Source: Prochlorococcus sp. AG-418-K17 (GTDB lineage Bacteria > Cyanobacteriota > Cyanobacteriia > PCC-6307 > Cyanobiaceae). From it: a DNA stretch of 41,474 nucleotides. Location: positions 1-41,474 of the forward strand of contig QCMD01000008.1 in assembly GCA_003214055.1 (NCBI GenBank). Reading direction: 5' to 3'. Both the position numbers and the translations under genes were made by a program. This document shows positions 1-8,436 of this stretch, piece after piece (position 1 is the first letter of the stretch; each line of letters starts with the position of its first letter). A model generated the notes under the pieces. That model saw only the letters and a program-made list of their open reading frames with translations. It searched no databases and was not told the DNA's origin.

Positions 1-2
1 AT

Positions 3-731
3 GAAGATTTCCCAATCAAGCCTTTTGAAGAATTAGGTTATTTCGTTATAGTTTATGGGCAAAAATCCTACAATGGAGTTGCAATAATAAGTAAAATTGA
101 ACCAGAAAATATTGAGAGAGGTTTTGGAGATAGTTTTGACTTAACTGACAGCATAAAAACATTTCCAGACCAAAAAAGACTAATTTCTGCTTATTTTGAT
201 GGAATAAAAATTGTTAATGTGTATGTACCAAATGGTTCATCAATAAATTCCGAAAAATTCGAGTACAAAATTAGATGGTTGAAACGCTTGGCCTCCTTTT
301 TAGAGCAAAATGAAAAGATTGGAGAATCAATTTGCCTTCTTGGAGACTTTAACATTGCTCCAACAAATCTAGATATTCATGATCCTAAAAAATTTGAAGG
401 AGGGATAATGGCAACAGAAATTGAGCGAAATGCTCTTAAAGATGTTCTTAAAAGAAGATTTATTGATTCATTTCGAATTTTTGAAAAAAATTCCGGACAT
501 TGGAGTTGGTGGGATTACCGTAATAATTCATACGAATTAAACAAAGGTTGGAGAATCGATCATATCTACATTAGTAAATCTCTTGCATCAATATTAAAAA
601 GCTGTGTAATAGACTGCAATCCAAGAGAAAATGTCCAGCCAAGTGATCATGCTCCAGTAATGATAAATCTTGACATAAACAACCTTTATGATGATTACTT
701 AGATGATGAAGAAGATTTCTTAGAAATATAG
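3..731 (+). CDS. xthA: Exodeoxyribonuclease III, 5' end cut by window edge
   Basis: This reading frame is open from the first complete codon, so the gene begins left of the window; 242 C-terminal residues are visible, and roughly 30-40 N-terminal ones are missing by comparison with the usual 270-280. It belongs to the exonuclease III / AP endonuclease (EEP) family, which cuts DNA at abasic sites and removes 3' blocks in base excision repair. Family signatures are the GDFNIAP motif (near 342), a WSWWDYR stretch (near 500) followed by GWRIDHI, and the terminal SDHAPV motif with catalytic Asp/His (near 640). The tail is acidic. A 226-bp gap separates it from hemL, with no obvious GC-rich terminator. 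Confidence 0.93.
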   Translation, partial: EDFPIKPFEELGYFVIVYGQKSYNGVAIISKIEPENIERGFGDSFDLTDSIKTFPDQKRLISAYFDGIKIVNVYVPNGSSINSEKFEYKIRWLKRLASFLEQNEKIGESICLLGDFNIAPTNLDIHDPKKFEGGIMATEIERNALKDVLKRRFIDSFRIFEKNSGHWSWWDYRNNSYELNKGWRIDHIYISKSLASILKSCVIDCNPRENVQPSDHAPVMINLDINNLYDDYLDDEEDFLEI

Positions 732-885
732 TTCAATTAAAAACAAAACTTAAAAACCTTGAAACTTCTTATTAATAAAGAGATATTTAAAATATTCATA
801 ATTAATAAATAGGTTTACTAAGAATTAATTATTTACATTCCAAACTATCGCGTTAAAAATATCATAATGTAGAATTTCATTCTGG

Positions 886-914
886 TTGACAAAATTTTTA
901 CAAATTTCTAATTT
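886..914 (+). promoter_or_regulatory. Putative sigma-70-type promoter for hemL
   Basis: A perfect TTGACA box (886-891) is followed after 17 nt by a weak -10 box TAATTT (909-914). This predicts a start near 921 and a leader of about 35-40 nt before the GTG start of hemL. The -35 match is strong but the -10 is poor, and the surrounding AT richness makes chance matches likely. Confidence 0.35.
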
Positions 915-957
915 AGAACATGATTAAAATTTCATCAAATCTCCCATCATTTAAATT

Positions 958-2262
958 GTGACTGAAATATTAAATAGCAATCATTCGCAAGAAGTTTTTG
1001 CTGCAGCTCAAGAGTTAATGCCAGGGGGGGTAAGTTCACCTGTCAGAGCTTTTAAATCTGTTGGTGGCCAGCCAATTGTTTTTGACAGGGTTAAGGGCCC
1101 TTTTGCTTGGGACATTGACGGCAATAGATATATCGATTTTGTAGGTAGTTGGGGGCCAGCTATATGTGGCCATGCTCACCCTGAAGTTATTACAGCATTA
1201 CAAGAAGCTATCGAAAAAGGTACCAGTTTTGGAGCTCCATGTGTATTAGAAAACAAACTTGCTGAAATGGTTATAGATGCAGTTCCTTCAGTTGAAATGG
1301 TTAGGTTCGTTAATAGTGGTACTGAAGCCTGTATGGCTGTTTTAAGGCTAATGAGAGCATTTACAGGAAGAGATAAAGTAATAAAATTTGACGGTTGCTA
1401 TCACGGGCATGCTGATATGTTTTTAGTTAAAGCTGGTTCAGGTGTTGCTACTCTTGGCCTTCCAGATTCTCCTGGAGTCCCCAGAACTACCACAGCAAAT
1501 ACTCTTACCGCTCCATATAACGATCTTGAGTCAGTCAAAAAATTATTTGCTGAAAATCCTGATGCCATTTCAGGTGTTATCCTTGAACCTATAGTGGGTA
1601 ATGCAGGATTTATTACTCCTGAGCCAGGTTTCTTGGAAGGATTGAGAGAACTGACAACTGAAAATGGATCATTATTAGTCTTCGATGAAGTTATGACTGG
1701 TTTCAGAATTAGTTACGGGGGAGCACAAAAGAAATTTGGAGTAACTCCTGACTTAACAACTCTTGGGAAAGTTATTGGAGGAGGTCTACCAGTTGGAGCT
1801 TATGGCGGGAAAAAAGAAATAATGTCAATGGTTGCTCCAGCTGGCCCTGTTTATCAAGCTGGTACCTTAAGTGGAAATCCTTTAGCAATGACGGCAGGAA
1901 TCAAAACTCTTGAATTACTCAAGCAAGAGGGAAGTTACGAAAAACTAGATTCAATCACTTCGAGACTAATTGATGGCATATTAGAAGCAGCAGAAAAAAA
2001 TGGATTTGCAATTAATGGCGGCAGCGTAAGTGCTATGTTCGGATTCTTTTTATGTGAAGGACCTGTGAGAAACTTTGAAGAAGCAAAAACTAATGATGCC
2101 ATGCTTTTTGGTAAATTACATAGAGAGATGCTCAAGCGGGGAGTTTACTTAGCTCCAAGTCCATTTGAAGCTGGCTTTACATCCTTAGCTCATGGTGAAG
2201 AAGAAATAGAACAAACTATAGAGGCGTTTAATCTTTCTTTTCAATCAATTAAAAACAACTAA
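958..2262 (+). CDS. hemL: Glutamate-1-semialdehyde 2,1-aminomutase
   Basis: This PLP enzyme converts glutamate-1-semialdehyde to 5-aminolevulinate, the last step of the C5 route feeding heme, chlorophyll and corrinoids. The 434-residue length is normal for cyanobacteria. Visible signatures are NSGTEA (119-124, PLP phosphate binding), CYHGHAD (147-153), FDEV (242-245, Asp contacting the PLP ring nitrogen) and the Schiff-base lysine K271 in [10 protein letters not shown]. The start is GTG; no ATG lies at the expected N-terminus. The gene stands alone, converging on the prohibitin-like gene. Confidence 0.97.
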   Translation: MTEILNSNHSQEVFAAAQELMPGGVSSPVRAFKSVGGQPIVFDRVKGPFAWDIDGNRYIDFVGSWGPAICGHAHPEVITALQEAIEKGTSFGAPCVLENKLAEMVIDAVPSVEMVRFVNSGTEACMAVLRLMRAFTGRDKVIKFDGCYHGHADMFLVKAGSGVATLGLPDSPGVPRTTTANTLTAPYNDLESVKKLFAENPDAISGVILEPIVGNAGFITPEPGFLEGLRELTTENGSLLVFDEVMTGFRISYGGAQKKFGVTPDLTTLGKVIGGGLPVGAYGGKKEIMSMVAPAGPVYQAGTLSGNPLAMTAGIKTLELLKQEGSYEKLDSITSRLIDGILEAAEKNGFAINGGSVSAMFGFFLCEGPVRNFEEAKTNDAMLFGKLHREMLKRGVYLAPSPFEAGFTSLAHGEEEIEQTIEAFNLSFQSIKNN

Positions 2263-2265
2263 TTT

Positions 2266-2298
2266 AAATTTTACAAAGTAAATTTTTATCTATAAAAA
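2266..2298. terminator. Overlapping AT-rich hairpins between convergent hemL and prohibitin gene
   Basis: Between the two stop codons lie two adjacent inverted repeats: AAATTTTAC-AAA-GTAAATTTT (2266-2286, running into T residues on the plus strand) and TTTTTAT-CT-ATAAAAA (2283-2298). They could terminate transcription from both sides. Both stems are almost purely A-T with small loops, so the call is weak. Confidence 0.3.
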
Positions 2299-2300
2299 GT

Positions 2301-3107
2301 TTATCTCCTATTTCCGCCAACTATTACAGGTGGAGTACCACCTTCAGAGCCTGGCAAACCGGGAACGACTTGAGTACTTCCATCCCACTTGTCTAGGAAA
2401 AGCTTGAAAAGGACTTGATCATCCAAACTTCTATTCAAAGTTTCATATCTCAAAGCCTCCTGTTCTGCAATTTCAACTTCAGTCTTAGCTCTTAAAAGTT
2501 GTTGACCTGCAATTTGCTTTTGTTCAATAGCAGCTCTATATTCCTCAGCAATTTCTAAACCTGTAAGATCTAAACTTTTAACATCTACGTAATCAAAAGA
2601 ATTTAATTCTTGAGCAACTGTGTCGCCAACTTTCTCTGAAATGACTGCAAATTCAGTTGCTATTGTTTCTAATTCATATTGAGAGAAAACTGATTTCAGT
2701 GCCTTAAGCAATGAGGGCTGCACAATTTTTTGATAAACATCACTGTTCCTACTAGCGATTGTTGCAAAAATTCTTCCGGCTTCATTTGGTTTAACGGAAT
2801 ATTTTACTGTTGCAGTTGCCCTAATGACTTGGAGATCTTTCGTTAAAGTCTCAAACTTCTCAGGTTGAACTTGAGTTTTAATATCAAAAGGATATACAGA
2901 TTGAACAAATGGTAATTTAAAATTCAACCCTGCTCTTCTTGAAGGACCACTAACTTTTCCCAAGGTGGTAATAACGGCAACTTGTCCAGAGGGGACAACA
3001 AAAAGAGATTGAGTAAGAAGGAGAAAACCAGTAAAAGAAAGTACTATTAGTAATGTTGCAGTACCGCCTGGGCCTGAAGGGGTTACATTTTTGAAAGATG
3101 TCGACAT
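2301..3107 (-). CDS. Prohibitin-family (SPFH/Band 7) membrane protein
   Basis: 268 residues. A hydrophobic segment at about 17-38 anchors the N-terminus in the membrane; an SPFH/Band 7 domain follows (about 39-200), recognisable from VVPSGQVAVITTLGKV and an AEEYRAAIEQKQIAGQQ segment leading into an Ala/Glu-rich helical region (about 190-235). The C-terminus is Gly/Pro-rich and ends GGNRR. Prohibitins form ring-like membrane scaffolds; in cyanobacteria and mitochondria they are linked to membrane protease regulation and organelle architecture. The specific partner here is not visible. The gene is followed by convergent hemL and preceded by a 111-bp gap. Confidence 0.85.
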   Translation of the reverse strand: MSTSFKNVTPSGPGGTATLLIVLSFTGFLLLTQSLFVVPSGQVAVITTLGKVSGPSRRAGLNFKLPFVQSVYPFDIKTQVQPEKFETLTKDLQVIRATATVKYSVKPNEAGRIFATIASRNSDVYQKIVQPSLLKALKSVFSQYELETIATEFAVISEKVGDTVAQELNSFDYVDVKSLDLTGLEIAEEYRAAIEQKQIAGQQLLRAKTEVEIAEQEALRYETLNRSLDDQVLFKLFLDKWDGSTQVVPGLPGSEGGTPPVIVGGNRR

Positions 3108-3218
3108 TAATTTCTTTTTTCTTAATTAATCATATTTAATGAACTTAATTAATGCATTAATAAACTCTTTATTAAAATGTTTTTTTAATAATTGACAACT
3201 GAGATATAAACATAATTT

Positions 3219-3449
3219 TTATAGGTGATCTGATTTAAATTCTTTTAAAAGTTGTAAATAAAGAGTCTCATCAATTTCTCTAATATCATATTCGGATGGT
3301 AAGACCCCATGCTTGTATTCATGTGCAGCCATCCAACAAAATTTTTCTATTTCTGCAGATGAAAAACGAGGATATTCTTTTATCTGTATACATAATTTTT
3401 TTATAAGAGTCTCTGGATAATCTTCCATTTTGCGAAATAAACTTCTCAA
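3219..3449 (-). CDS. Small conserved hypothetical protein downstream of yajQ
   Basis: 76 residues, not recognised. It has a charged, helix-rich composition with a YPETLIKKLC start region and an FCWMAAHEYKHGVLP segment (about 38-52). The HEYKH pattern superficially recalls metal-binding histidines, but there is no complete HExxH. No signal peptide or membrane span. The gene lies only 4 bp downstream of yajQ on the same strand, so it is probably co-transcribed. Codon use and base composition resemble the neighbours. Confidence that it is a real gene rests on its operon position and protein-like composition. Confidence 0.65.
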   Translation of the reverse strand: MRSLFRKMEDYPETLIKKLCIQIKEYPRFSSAEIEKFCWMAAHEYKHGVLPSEYDIREIDETLYLQLLKEFKSDHL

Positions 3450-3453
3450 TATT

Positions 3454-3951
3454 TTATCTAAAATTATTTGCCTTTAGTGGTATGTTGTGGGCCTCTTCTA
3501 ATTCACCAAGAAGTTTAATAGCTAATTGAAGATCATTTTTGCTTTTACTTGTCACCCTCAGCGTTTCTCCATTAATGCTGACATTTATTTTTTTAATTTG
3601 ATCTCTTATTTTTTTGCTTATTTTCTTTGCTATTTCTTGATTAAGCCCTTGTTTCAAAGCAATAGTTTGTTTTACTTTATTACCGCTTACGTTTTCTATA
3701 GAACCATAGTCAAAAATTTTTAAAGATAATTTTCTTTTAATAGCCTTTTGCCTGAGAATGTCATTAACTGAATTCAATGTTAACTCACTATTAGTTGTTA
3801 CGAAGATATTTTCTTTCTCTAAATCCAAATTAGTTTCTGTTCCTTTGAGATCATAACGTTGAGATATCTCTCTTTTAACTTGATCTAATGCATTAACTAG
3901 TTCTTGTCTATCAAAATCAGAAACAATATCAAATGAAAAATTTTCTGCCAT
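3454..3951 (-). CDS. YajQ-family (DUF520) nucleotide-binding protein
   Basis: 165 residues, close to the usual 160-165 of the YajQ family. Members have two ferredoxin-like folds and bind nucleotides; some Xanthomonas/Pseudomonas members bind cyclic di-GMP, but the role in cyanobacteria is unknown. Recognisable segments are the N-terminal MAENFSFDIVSDFD, QRYDLKGT (about 32-39) and the C-terminal VTSKSKNDLQ region (about 133-142). It is cytoplasmic, with no signal peptide. It follows the DprA-like and DRTGG genes on the same strand and leads into the 76-residue protein, suggesting a four-gene transcript. Confidence 0.93.
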   Translation of the reverse strand: MAENFSFDIVSDFDRQELVNALDQVKREISQRYDLKGTETNLDLEKENIFVTTNSELTLNSVNDILRQKAIKRKLSLKIFDYGSIENVSGNKVKQTIALKQGLNQEIAKKISKKIRDQIKKINVSINGETLRVTSKSKNDLQLAIKLLGELEEAHNIPLKANNFR

Positions 3952-4015
3952 TGTAATATTTAAAACAATTTAATTATTACCTAAATCAACTTTTTAAAGC
4001 AAAAAAGAGCTTAAT

Positions 4016-4528
4016 TTAATCAAAAAATAACAAACTAACCAATTTCCCCATTTCTTCCGCACATCTACAACTATTTAATAATGTTTCACTATCATGAAAA
4101 GCAAAACATATTAATTGATCACATCTGGTTATGATTTCTTGATTACAAAGGCTACTCGCCAAAGGTAATGGCAACTCATCATTTTCACTTTTTTCGACCA
4201 AATGCATAACTTTTTCTAGTTGATCCTTTATTTCTGGTAATTGTCTATCTAAGCTTTGCGGTAATAATACAGTTAGAAGTGATGGATTGATATCTAAAAC
4301 TGCTCTGATAACAGCTGCATTAACTCCTTGAGATCCAGATGTAATAATATTATGTCCCTCTTCTGCTAATGATCTTGCTATCAACTCTATAAGATGGATA
4401 TCTACCACAGGAACATGCCTAGTCCCTAAGAAAGCAATTCTTCTTTTTCCATTATCCTGAAGTTTTGCAAGCTCCTGGGCTAAGGTATCCACACCTTGTG
4501 TTGCTGGTAGATCTAAAGAACGACTCAA
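4016..4528 (-). CDS. DprA/LOG-like Rossmann-fold protein (short)
   Basis: 170 residues resembling the nucleotide-binding Rossmann fold of the DprA/Smf and LOG superfamily: RRIAFLGTRHVPVVD (about 29-43) followed by a helix and the NIITSGSQGVNAAVIRA segment (about 60-76), corresponding to the SGGA..G..A region of DprA. It is about half the length of true DprA (about 300-380) and lacks N-terminal SAM-like and C-terminal winged-helix domains, so it need not load RecA. Picocyanobacterial genomes often label it 'DNA recombination-mediator protein A'; that is a family transfer. It lies 25 bp after the DRTGG/P-loop gene. Confidence 0.7.
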   Translation of the reverse strand: MSRSLDLPATQGVDTLAQELAKLQDNGKRRIAFLGTRHVPVVDIHLIELIARSLAEEGHNIITSGSQGVNAAVIRAVLDINPSLLTVLLPQSLDRQLPEIKDQLEKVMHLVEKSENDELPLPLASSLCNQEIITRCDQLICFAFHDSETLLNSCRCAEEMGKLVSLLFFD

Positions 4529-4553
4529 AATAAAATTCCTTCTATATTTGAAA

Positions 4554-5663
4554 TTAGCATTTATCTGAAAAATTGCAGGGAAAATCTATTTTTTCAAAAA
4601 TTCTTTCAAGTTTGACATGCTCTTGAACGAGTTGGATAGCATAAGAGGCTTTAATAGATTCATGAATCCTTACATGACCAAAAGCCTGTTCAATGATTTC
4701 TACTGAAGCAAGAGTGTCCAATTCTACTTTTAAGATTGGGACCTCTAATTCCTCTGCTCTATGTATCAATTGGGGTAATGGTTCACCCAAACCTGTCAAA
4801 ATAAGGCATTGTGTCGAGGCTTCTAAAGCTGCAAGTTGGATATCCGTTCTGTCAGCTCCAGTTACTACAGCCATATTTCTTCTTCTTCTAAAAAATTCCA
4901 TTGCGGAATTAACTCCCATTGCACCGATACTTAATGTCTCAACAAGTAATTGATCTTTCTCTGGGCAACAAATTACCTTGGCATCTAATCTTCTTATTAG
5001 CTCACCAACAGTTACACTCCTAAGTAATGGAGATTTAGGCATTACCCCGAAGACCTCAATATTTAATTCACTAAGTGATGGGATTATTTCATTTTTTATT
5101 TTCTCCACGTCTTTAGGTACAACAGCATTTAGTACAACTCCCGATAAATGATCACCTAACTGTTTTTTTGCATCCAGTAATGCATCTACACTTTTGCAAT
5201 CCTCCCAAAGATTTACTATTAGAACTTTTGCATTCAAAGTCTTAGCAAGTTGTGGAAGACTTAAACCATAAATCATCCCTTCATAAAGACTTCCAGCTGC
5301 TTCAAGAATATTTAAACCTTCAAAATCATCGTTCACTAATTTTTCTATTTGATCAAAATCTTTACCTGGAAGTAAATCTTTATTAGCAATTCTTTTTTCA
5401 GCAGAGATCTCATCCAACAAACCTACTGAAGAAATTAAATTTGCTTCTTCAATATTCAATGTTGATCCTATGAACTTAACATCATCATCTATTAACCCCT
5501 CATATGACATAGAAGGAAGATTAGTAAGTTCAATGCAAGTTGCTAAAGGTTTACCAATTCGTACTTTTTTATTATCTTTTATAAGTCTTTTTGCAATTCC
5601 AAGTACTAATGCAGACTTACCACTAAATGGCTCACAAGAACCAATTAATAATATATCGCTCAT
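4554..5663 (-). CDS. P-loop + DRTGG domain protein (Pta N-terminal-like)
   Basis: 369 residues with two parts. The N-terminal half is a BioD/CobB-like P-loop ATPase domain with a Walker A-type segment EPFSGKSAL (about 11-19) and a second motif around NILEAAGSLYEGM (about 117-129). The C-terminal part (about 210-330) is a DRTGG-type domain containing VTGADRTDIQLAAL. This architecture is known from the N-terminal region of long phosphotransacetylases; here the catalytic phosphotransacetylase domain is absent, so acetyl-phosphate chemistry should not be assumed. It is probably a cytoplasmic regulatory or sensor ATPase. First gene of a likely four-gene minus-strand unit. Confidence 0.8.
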   Translation of the reverse strand: MSDILLIGSCEPFSGKSALVLGIAKRLIKDNKKVRIGKPLATCIELTNLPSMSYEGLIDDDVKFIGSTLNIEEANLISSVGLLDEISAEKRIANKDLLPGKDFDQIEKLVNDDFEGLNILEAAGSLYEGMIYGLSLPQLAKTLNAKVLIVNLWEDCKSVDALLDAKKQLGDHLSGVVLNAVVPKDVEKIKNEIIPSLSELNIEVFGVMPKSPLLRSVTVGELIRRLDAKVICCPEKDQLLVETLSIGAMGVNSAMEFFRRRRNMAVVTGADRTDIQLAALEASTQCLILTGLGEPLPQLIHRAEELEVPILKVELDTLASVEIIEQAFGHVRIHESIKASYAIQLVQEHVKLERIFEKIDFPCNFSDKC

Positions 5664-5817
5664 AATTAATTAATTTATCCATAGATTCAAGATAATATTT
5701 TTTTAAGAACTAAACAAATTTTTTTTTGTTTTAACCAAACAAATCGAAAAATTTACTCGAAAAAGTTTTATTTTTAATTATCCTTATTTATCAACACTAA
5801 ACAAAACTAAGATATTT

Positions 5818-6534
5818 ATGAAAAAACAGAAAACTATAGGCATTACCGGAGCCTCAGGAGCTTTAGGAAAAGGACTAACAAAAATATTTCGTAAAGAAGG
5901 GTATAAGGTTGTTGGATTTACACATAGTAAAAAAAATAATTTTGAAATTAATAATGAATCTCCAAATGAATGGATTAAATGGGAATGTGGGAAGGAAAAT
6001 TCATTATTAAAACACTTGAAGAAGATAGACATCTTAATATTGAATCACGGTATATACAACTTAAGTAAAGAAAATATGAACTATGAAAAATCCATTGAAA
6101 TAAATGCTTTAAGTAAATTTAAATTTTTAAATTTATTTGAAGAAATTGCTTTAAATACAAACTCTGAAATTACAAAAGAAATTTGGATTAATACTTCTGA
6201 GGCAGAAATTTTGCCCGCTTTTAATCCCTCTTATGAAATAAGTAAATCACTCATTGGTCGATTAGTTTCATTTAAGAAAAATCTTCTTGATAAAAGTATG
6301 AAGAAAAAAATAAAAATAAAAAAAATAATCCTAGGACCATTTAAATCAGAACTAAATCCAATAGGGATTATGAATCCTGAATTCGTTTCGCAGAAAATTT
6401 ACAATCTAGCTAAATCCAATGACTACTTAATAATCGTGAGTCCAAATCCCATAACCTATCTTCTTTTTCCTTTGAAAGAACTTTGTAATTTTTTATATTG
6501 TCAAATTTTAATAAAAATGAATTCTCACCTCTAA
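5818..6534 (+). CDS. Short-chain dehydrogenase/reductase
   Basis: 238 residues, NAD(P)-binding Rossmann fold. TGASGALG (about 10-17) is the cofactor glycine motif, LNHG (about 78-81) replaces the usual NNAG, INTSEAE carries the likely catalytic Ser, and YEISK (about 140-144) is the YxxxK dyad. The sequence resembles the reductase half of proteins annotated 'bifunctional sterol desaturase/short chain dehydrogenase', but no desaturase half is present. The C-terminus has a hydrophobic stretch (about 205-235) that may touch the membrane. The substrate is unknown. Its stop overlaps that of map on the other strand by 4 bp. Confidence 0.85.
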   Translation: MKKQKTIGITGASGALGKGLTKIFRKEGYKVVGFTHSKKNNFEINNESPNEWIKWECGKENSLLKHLKKIDILILNHGIYNLSKENMNYEKSIEINALSKFKFLNLFEEIALNTNSEITKEIWINTSEAEILPAFNPSYEISKSLIGRLVSFKKNLLDKSMKKKIKIKKIILGPFKSELNPIGIMNPEFVSQKIYNLAKSNDYLIIVSPNPITYLLFPLKELCNFLYCQILIKMNSHL

Positions 6535-7370
6535 AAATCTCTATCTGTCAATATTTCAATACCATCTTTCAAAACCACTATTGTATGTTCCCATTGTGCG
6601 GATAGCTTTCCGTCTTTAGTAATTACTGTCCACCTATCATTGAGCGTTTTACAAAACTTGTTTCCTTCGTTAACTATTGGCTCAACTGCTAATGTCATAC
6701 CCTCTCTAAGCACAACATTAGGTAACTCATTTGTTCGGAAATTGAACACTGATGGTTCCTCATGCAAATTTCTTCCCACTCCATGACCAGTATAATCTTC
6801 AACAACACTAAATCCATTTTTCTTCACTACGTCCTCAATTGCTCCAGCTACATCTAGAAGTGTATTGCCCGCTTTGATTTTCGAAAGGCCAGCATACAAA
6901 GCTTCATAGGCTGCTTCACTAAGTTTTTTTACTTTTGGGGTAACTTGACCTACACATATTGATATACAGCTATCCCCGTGGAAACCATCTAGATATGCCC
7001 CGGTGTCAATTTTCACTAGATCACCATTTTTAATCAATTTGTTTTTGCTAGGAATCCCATGAACTACCTCGTTATTAATACTCGAGCAAATGCTAGATGG
7101 GAACCCATGATAACCCTTAAAACTTGGAACAGCTCCCATTTCTCTTATTCTTTTTTCAGCAAAATCATCTAAATCTTTTGTGGTCATGCCCGGTTTTATT
7201 AACTCATTTATTTCTCTGAGAACCGTTGCAACAATTCTGCTAGACTTCTTCATTATTTGAATTTCTCGTAAAGATTTTATTTCTATTCCTCTTCTTCTTT
7301 GAATGAACGGAACTTGATCATTATTTTTTGAATTATTTTTATTTAATAAAAGATCTGCAAAATGTTTCAT
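6531..7370 (-). CDS. map: Methionine aminopeptidase, type I
   Basis: Removes the initiator methionine from nascent proteins, using two metal ions. 279 residues with a roughly 30-residue N-terminal extension before the pita-bread fold. Metal ligands are visible in order: KIDTGAY (Asp), GFHGD (Asp), TGHGVG (His), HEEP (Glu) and the C-terminal WEHTIVV (Glu). HGIPS with the preceding histidine is also typical. The stop codon interlocks with that of the convergent SDR gene (CTAA/TTAG). The gene is divergent from a small membrane protein. Confidence 0.96.
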   Translation of the reverse strand: MKHFADLLLNKNNSKNNDQVPFIQRRRGIEIKSLREIQIMKKSSRIVATVLREINELIKPGMTTKDLDDFAEKRIREMGAVPSFKGYHGFPSSICSSINNEVVHGIPSKNKLIKNGDLVKIDTGAYLDGFHGDSCISICVGQVTPKVKKLSEAAYEALYAGLSKIKAGNTLLDVAGAIEDVVKKNGFSVVEDYTGHGVGRNLHEEPSVFNFRTNELPNVVLREGMTLAVEPIVNEGNKFCKTLNDRWTVITKDGKLSAQWEHTIVVLKDGIEILTDRDF

Positions 7371-7462
7371 TGGAATAAATAATAGTGGTAGATAAATATC
7401 ATCAAAATAGCCATTTTCGAACAGGCTATCTTAAATGTATCAACAAGAACAGGGAAAAAGGA

Positions 7463-7771
7463 ATGAAATTTAATCTTAATTCTAGGCAATTCCACAAAGC
7501 ATTGGCGCCTTGGGTTTTTCTTCCACTATTTTGTTCAGCAATTTCTGGCTTACTCTACAGAGTTTCTAAAGATTTGTTGGGCTACTCGAGAGATGAAGTT
7601 CATTGGTTAATGTCTTTACATGAAGGAGAGTGGCTTGGAGATAATGGAGAACTTATATATGTATTTCTAAATTCTTTAGCAGTCTTATGGATGCTAATAA
7701 CAGGCTTTCAAATGTTTTCAAAAAATTTTTCATTTTTTAAAAAGGTTACTAAAGGTGAGTCAAAGGGTTAA
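7463..7771 (+). CDS. Small PepSY-type transmembrane protein
   Basis: 102 residues from the ATG at 7463. A longer form from a GTG at 7385 is possible but would leave only 14 bp to the divergent map start, and its extra residues look unlike the conserved core. Two membrane spans are visible (about 14-32 and 68-86), with HKALAPW and YRVSKDLLG near the first and EVHWLMSLHEGEWLG between them, which is typical of the PepSY-associated TM family of small cyanobacterial proteins. The function is unknown. It lies 32 bp upstream of rplS on the same strand. Confidence 0.75.
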   Translation: MKFNLNSRQFHKALAPWVFLPLFCSAISGLLYRVSKDLLGYSRDEVHWLMSLHEGEWLGDNGELIYVFLNSLAVLWMLITGFQMFSKNFSFFKKVTKGESKG

Positions 7772-7803
7772 GATGTTATTCTTGTAGGACAAAAAGGTGT
7801 TAA

Positions 7804-8274
7804 ATGGCCAAAGAGAAACTAGAAAGTGAATTAGAAATCACTAATGAACCTAATAATCCAATTGACATAACTGTTGAAAAGGAAAGTGAAGATTCAGTCA
7901 CTAAAAACCCAAAGACTCTAAGTGCTTCGAACTTAATAAGGGAATTTGAAAATGCACAATTAAAAAAAGAATTACCAGATATATATGTGGGAGACACAGT
8001 AAAGGTTGGAGTAAAAATTACAGAAGGTAACAAAGAAAGAGTTCAACCTTATGAAGGTGTTGTCATTGCAAAAAGACATGGCGGCATTAATCAAACCATT
8101 ACTGTGAGAAGAATTTTCCAGGGAATTGGAGTAGAAAGAGTATTTATGCTACATAGTCCACAAGTTGCCTCTCTAAAAGTTGAACGTAGAGGTAAAGTAA
8201 GGAGAGCTAAACTATTCTATTTAAGAGATAGAGTAGGGAAAGCTACCCGCGTAAAACAACGCTTTGATCGATAA
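7804..8274 (+). CDS. rplS: 50S ribosomal protein L19
   Basis: 156 residues. The conserved L19 core runs from about residue 42 to the end and shows [21 protein letters not shown], the [11 protein letters not shown] segment, [20 protein letters not shown] and [16 protein letters not shown]19 sits at the interface of the two ribosomal subunits. About 40 residues of acidic, Ser/Thr/Asn-rich N-terminal extension precede the core, longer than the usual 115-120-residue bacterial protein. First gene of a translation cluster with tRNA-Trp, the hyper-conserved small protein, tRNA-Asp and gltX. Confidence 0.97.
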   Translation: MAKEKLESELEITNEPNNPIDITVEKESEDSVTKNPKTLSASNLIREFENAQLKKELPDIYVGDTVKVGVKITEGNKERVQPYEGVVIAKRHGGINQTITVRRIFQGIGVERVFMLHSPQVASLKVERRGKVRRAKLFYLRDRVGKATRVKQRFDR

Positions 8275-8313
8275 GGTTGTAAAGTAATTTCAACCTATTG
8301 GTCAAAAGGCGCT

Positions 8314-8319
8314 TATAAT
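8314..8319 (+). promoter_or_regulatory. -10 box upstream of tRNA-Trp
   Basis: A perfect TATAAT lies 9 nt before the first base of tRNA-Trp, the right distance for initiation just ahead of the mature 5' end. No matching TTGACA is seen 16-18 nt upstream, so it would be a -10-driven promoter. The spacing supports it; the AT-rich background weakens it. Confidence 0.45.
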
Positions 8320-8328
8320 CACTTAGAT

Positions 8329-8401
8329 GCGTCGTTAGTTCAGTTGGTAGAACGCAGGTCTCCAAAACCTGATGTCGGGGGTTCAAGTCCTCCACGACGC
8401 G
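8329..8401 (+). tRNA. trnW: tRNA-Trp (CCA anticodon)
   Basis: A complete cloverleaf: acceptor stem GCGTCGT/ACGACGC with discriminator G at 8401, D arm with AGTTCAGTTGGTAGAAC, anticodon stem CAGGT/ACCTG around loop CTCCAAA (anticodon CCA), and T arm with GTTCAAGTC. The 3' CCA is not encoded. It lies between rplS and the 62-residue PSHCP gene, all on the plus strand. Confidence 0.97.
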
Positions 8402-8436
8402 TTTGACCAACATTTTGTAAATTATTTTTTTTTGAG

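Larger units (their letters stand above)
8298..8410 (+). repeat. Inverted repeat bracketing tRNA-Trp
   Basis: TTGGTCAAA at 8298-8306 and its exact reverse complement TTTGACCAA at 8402-8410 flank the tRNA-Trp gene. In a transcript reading through from rplS they could pair into a 9-bp stem enclosing the tRNA, possibly aiding excision. The left arm lies upstream of a TATAAT box, so a transcript started there would lack it. Confidence 0.5.

Noticed and set aside
732..957. Hidden gene or small RNA in the xthA-hemL gap
   Set aside because: No open frame with protein-like composition and no strong hairpin; only a possible hemL promoter.
7385..7462. Longer N-terminus of the PepSY-type protein from a GTG
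   Set aside because: It would start 14 bp from the divergent map start and adds unconserved-looking residues before a good ATG.
8274..8296. AGGTTG/CAACCT hairpin after rplS as a terminator
   Set aside because: Six-bp stem, 11-nt loop, no T-run following; read-through into tRNA-Trp seems more likely.
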